From positions 1 to 8,179 of the forward strand of contig JAPLDN010000175.1 in assembly GCA_026391755.1 (NCBI GenBank): a DNA stretch of 8,179 bases, read 5' to 3'. The DNA comes from Bacteroidota bacterium. GTDB lineage: Bacteria; Bacteroidota; Bacteroidia; Bacteroidales; FEN-979. Below the pieces are notes generated by a model. That model was not told the DNA's origin, ran no database searches, and saw only the letters and a list, made by a program, of their open reading frames with translations. Position numbers and translations under genes: made by a program. Positions 6,722 through 8,179 of this stretch are shown piece after piece (position 1 is the stretch's first letter; every line of letters begins with the position of its first letter).

Positions 6722-7042
6722 ATGAAGATCCTGTTTGTCTGCACCGGCAATATCTGCCGGTCGCCTATGGCTGAAGGTATTCTAAGAAGCAAACTCAGAA
6801 AGGACGGCATCCAGGCTGAAACTGATTCCTGCGGATTTGAATCCTTTCATATTGGCGACCATCCCGACAACAGGGCACAGAGTGTTTGCCGAAAAAACGG
6901 GATCGACATCTCAGGGCATGTTGCAAGACTCTTCAGGAAGCAGGATTTTGACAATTTCGACCGCATTTACGTTATGGATGCTTCGCATTATTACAATTTG
7001 TCGAGGATGGCAAGGTCGGCTGCTCACATCGGCAACCATTAA
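6722..7042 (+). pseudogene. low-molecular-weight tyrosine phosphatase, C-terminally truncated
   Basis: The N-terminal part is a clear low-molecular-weight protein-tyrosine phosphatase. The P-loop CTGNICRS has the nucleophile Cys7 and Arg13, followed by SPMAEG. Later come the SCGF, HPDNRAQ and FDRIYVMDASHYYNL segments. Family members run to about 150-160 residues. This one stops at 106, and homology ends near residue 97. The missing part should contain the DPYYG-type loop with the Asp general acid and the last helix, so the product is probably inactive or unstable. The last nine or so residues (SAAHIGNH region) are frame-shifted readout of the downstream dehydratase gene. The ATG at 6722 lies 15 bases after the dnaA stop; the gene order dnaA, phosphatase, RsmI-like methyltransferase is, as I recall, common in Bacteroidota. 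The intact enzyme would dephosphorylate protein tyrosine or arginine residues in the cytosol. Confidence 0.85.
7010..7022 (+). other. out-of-frame deletion junction between phosphatase and dehydratase genes
   Basis: Phosphatase homology in one frame ends at about 7009-7015 (SRMAR). Dehydratase homology in a different frame begins at 7020 with LLTSATIN, where relatives read TP-L/V-LTS. The codon in front (7017-7019) gives Arg where Pro is expected. Roughly 45-50 phosphatase codons, any spacer and about 25-30 dehydratase codons are absent. The word TCGGC occurs at 7016-7020 and again at 7029-7033. The exact breakpoint cannot be fixed without an undeleted relative. Confidence 0.75.
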
Positions 7043-7046
7043 CAGG

Positions 7047-7892
7047 ATGTTCGGGTCAGACATTTTTTTTAAATGTGAAAATTTCCAGAAGGTCGGCGCT
7101 TTCAAAGCAAGAGGTGCAACCAATGCAGTCAGGAGCCTTGACCCCGTTTCATTGCAAAAAGGAGTTGCAACACATTCCAGCGGCAATCATGCCCAGGCGC
7201 TTGCATGGGCAGCAGGTCTTGCAGGGGCGAAAGCCTATATCGTGATGCCATCCAATTCATCCCCCGTTAAAGTCGAGGCAGTAAAAGGATATGGCGGGCT
7301 GATCACGTTTTGCGAACCCACGCTCCCTTCACGCGAAGCAACCCTTCTGAGAGTCATAGGGGAAACCGGCGCTGTGGAGATACATCCATACAACGACAAC
7401 CGTATAATTGCAGGGCAGGCCACATCCGCCCTCGAACTTATTGAAGAAATAAAAGGCCTTGATATCATCCTTGCCCCGGTTGGTGGTGGCGGTCTCTTAA
7501 GCGGGACAGCGCTTTCGGCATTCTACTTTTCTCAGGGGACCCGGGTGATAGCAGCAGAGCCGCTACAAGCCGACGATGCCTTCAGGTCGTTTGTATCAGG
7601 AGCTTTTATCCCGAGTGTCAATCCTCAAACCATTGCCGACGGCCTGAGGACTTCTCTGGGCAGCCTTACATTTCCAGTCATTCAGGAACACGTCAGCGAC
7701 ATCGTTACTGTGAGTGAGGAGAGCATTGTGCAAGCCATGAAGTTCATTTGGGAAAGGATGAAAATCATAGTGGAAACTTCATCTGCCGTGCCGTTTGCCA
7801 CCATCCTTGAGAATAAGATTCATGTTAAAGGCAAACGCATCGGCATCATACTGTCGGGCGGCAATGTCGATCTCAACAACTTACCCTGGTAA
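7047..7892 (+). pseudogene. serine/threonine dehydratase (serine-racemase-like), N-terminally truncated
   Basis: This is a fold-type II PLP enzyme of the threonine ammonia-lyase/serine racemase group. Visible marks are FFKCENFQK, the PLP lysine in VGAFKARG (Lys20 counted from 7047), THSSGNHAQAL with the SSGNH loop of serine racemases, the phosphate-binding PVGGGGLLSG, AAEPLQADDAF matching the metal site of serine racemase, and the C-terminal LSGGNVDLNNLPW. There is no ACT domain, so it would be the non-allosteric, catabolic type. Family members are about 315-340 residues. The first in-frame ATG that could follow the phosphatase stop is at 7047, four bases on, and gives 281 residues. Homology extends upstream to 7020, but the first 25-30 residues of the family are missing. 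The lost N-terminal segment packs against the small domain, so activity is doubtful though the active-site core is complete. The frame stays open upstream to 6837, but that is phosphatase sequence out of frame. Confidence 0.85.
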
Positions 7893-7893
7893 T

Positions 7894-8163
7894 ATGAAAC
7901 ATGGTGTGCTTTACCTTGTCCCTTCAACCCTCAGCGATGGTCTTGTTGAAGATGTGCTGCCTGAAGGGACCCTGAGAGTCATCCGCAGTCTTGACTATTT
8001 TATTGTTGAGGAACTCAAGACTGCCAGGCGATTCCTGAGAAAGGCCGGATATACGCGTGATTTCAGTGAAGTCACACTGAATGTTTATAATGAGCATTCC
8101 CCCCCTCCCACTTTTGAAGAATTCCTTCAGGTAACCGACGAAGGCAGGGACGTCGGCTTGTAG
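7894..8163 (+). pseudogene. RsmI-like SAM-dependent methyltransferase, interrupted
   Basis: The ATG at 7894 starts one base after the dehydratase stop. The 89 visible residues match the N-terminus of the RsmI/tetrapyrrole-methylase-like family of Bacteroidota: LYLVPSTLSDG, DYFIVEELKTARRFLRKAG, and EEGRDVGL-like TDEGRDVGL. RsmI proteins 2'-O-methylate C1402 of 16S rRNA, and full proteins have about 220-240 residues in this clade. A TAG at 8161-8163 stops the frame exactly where [IM]-SEAG should follow DVGL. The next bases in another frame read SGSAAI (8162-8179), resembling a shortened SEAGxPAI motif, so small deletions near 8161 are likely. In-frame ATG-like starts upstream (from 7795) lie inside the dehydratase gene and are rejected. 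The window ends 16 bases later, so the remainder cannot be judged. Confidence 0.8.
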
Positions 8164-8179
8164 CGGCTCTGCTGCTATC

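Noticed and set aside
6837..7046. In-frame upstream extension of the dehydratase, suggesting a 351-residue protein
   Set aside because: The upstream part is the phosphatase gene read in the wrong frame. Dehydratase homology begins only at about 7020.
7795..7893. Earlier start for the methyltransferase frame
   Set aside because: This part overlaps the dehydratase C-terminus (LSGGNVD region) in another frame and has no family similarity. The ATG at 7894 gives the normal N-terminus.

Overview
The window looks like an ordinary chromosomal segment of a member of the Bacteroidota, most likely a Bacteroidales-type organism. This rests on the protein character (DnaA domain I, the PrmC and IMPACT-family sequences, a DUF3298 secreted protein) and on TAnnTTTG-type -7 boxes upstream of several genes. 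It does not come from database comparison. I see no rRNA, tRNA, CRISPR array, insertion sequence or phage gene.

Left part (1-4265). A membrane-bound LTA-synthase/sulfatase-family enzyme on the minus strand runs off the left edge. It is divergent from a plus-strand pair: a YggS-type PLP-homeostasis protein and a secreted DUF3298 protein. The pair meets prmC, the release-factor glutamine methyltransferase on the minus strand, tail to tail with a 17-bp overlap. prmC is in turn divergent from a YigZ/IMPACT-family gene across a 69-bp gap. Three genes here (the LTA-synthase homologue, prmC and yigZ) each carry a TAnnTT[T/A]G box exactly four bases before the start codon, which suggests leaderless transcripts.

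Middle (4887-5269). A 383-bp A/T-rich gene-free stretch precedes dnaA. It contains long A/T tracts and two hairpins but no recognisable DnaA box.

Right part (5270-8179). dnaA is full length. It is followed 15 bases later by a low-molecular-weight tyrosine phosphatase, a serine/threonine dehydratase (serine-racemase-like) and an RsmI-like rRNA methyltransferase, packed as an operon. This cluster is damaged. The phosphatase lacks its C-terminal third, including the general-acid Asp. The dehydratase lacks its N-terminus. The two are joined out of frame at about 7010-7022, as if a few hundred bases had been deleted. The RsmI-like gene then meets a stop codon inside its conserved DVGL-[IM]-SEAG motif, 16 bases from the window end.

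I found no convincing novel multi-gene system. The most noteworthy items are the phosphatase/dehydratase deletion junction, the broken methyltransferase, the four-base promoter-to-start spacing and the altered Walker A of DnaA.
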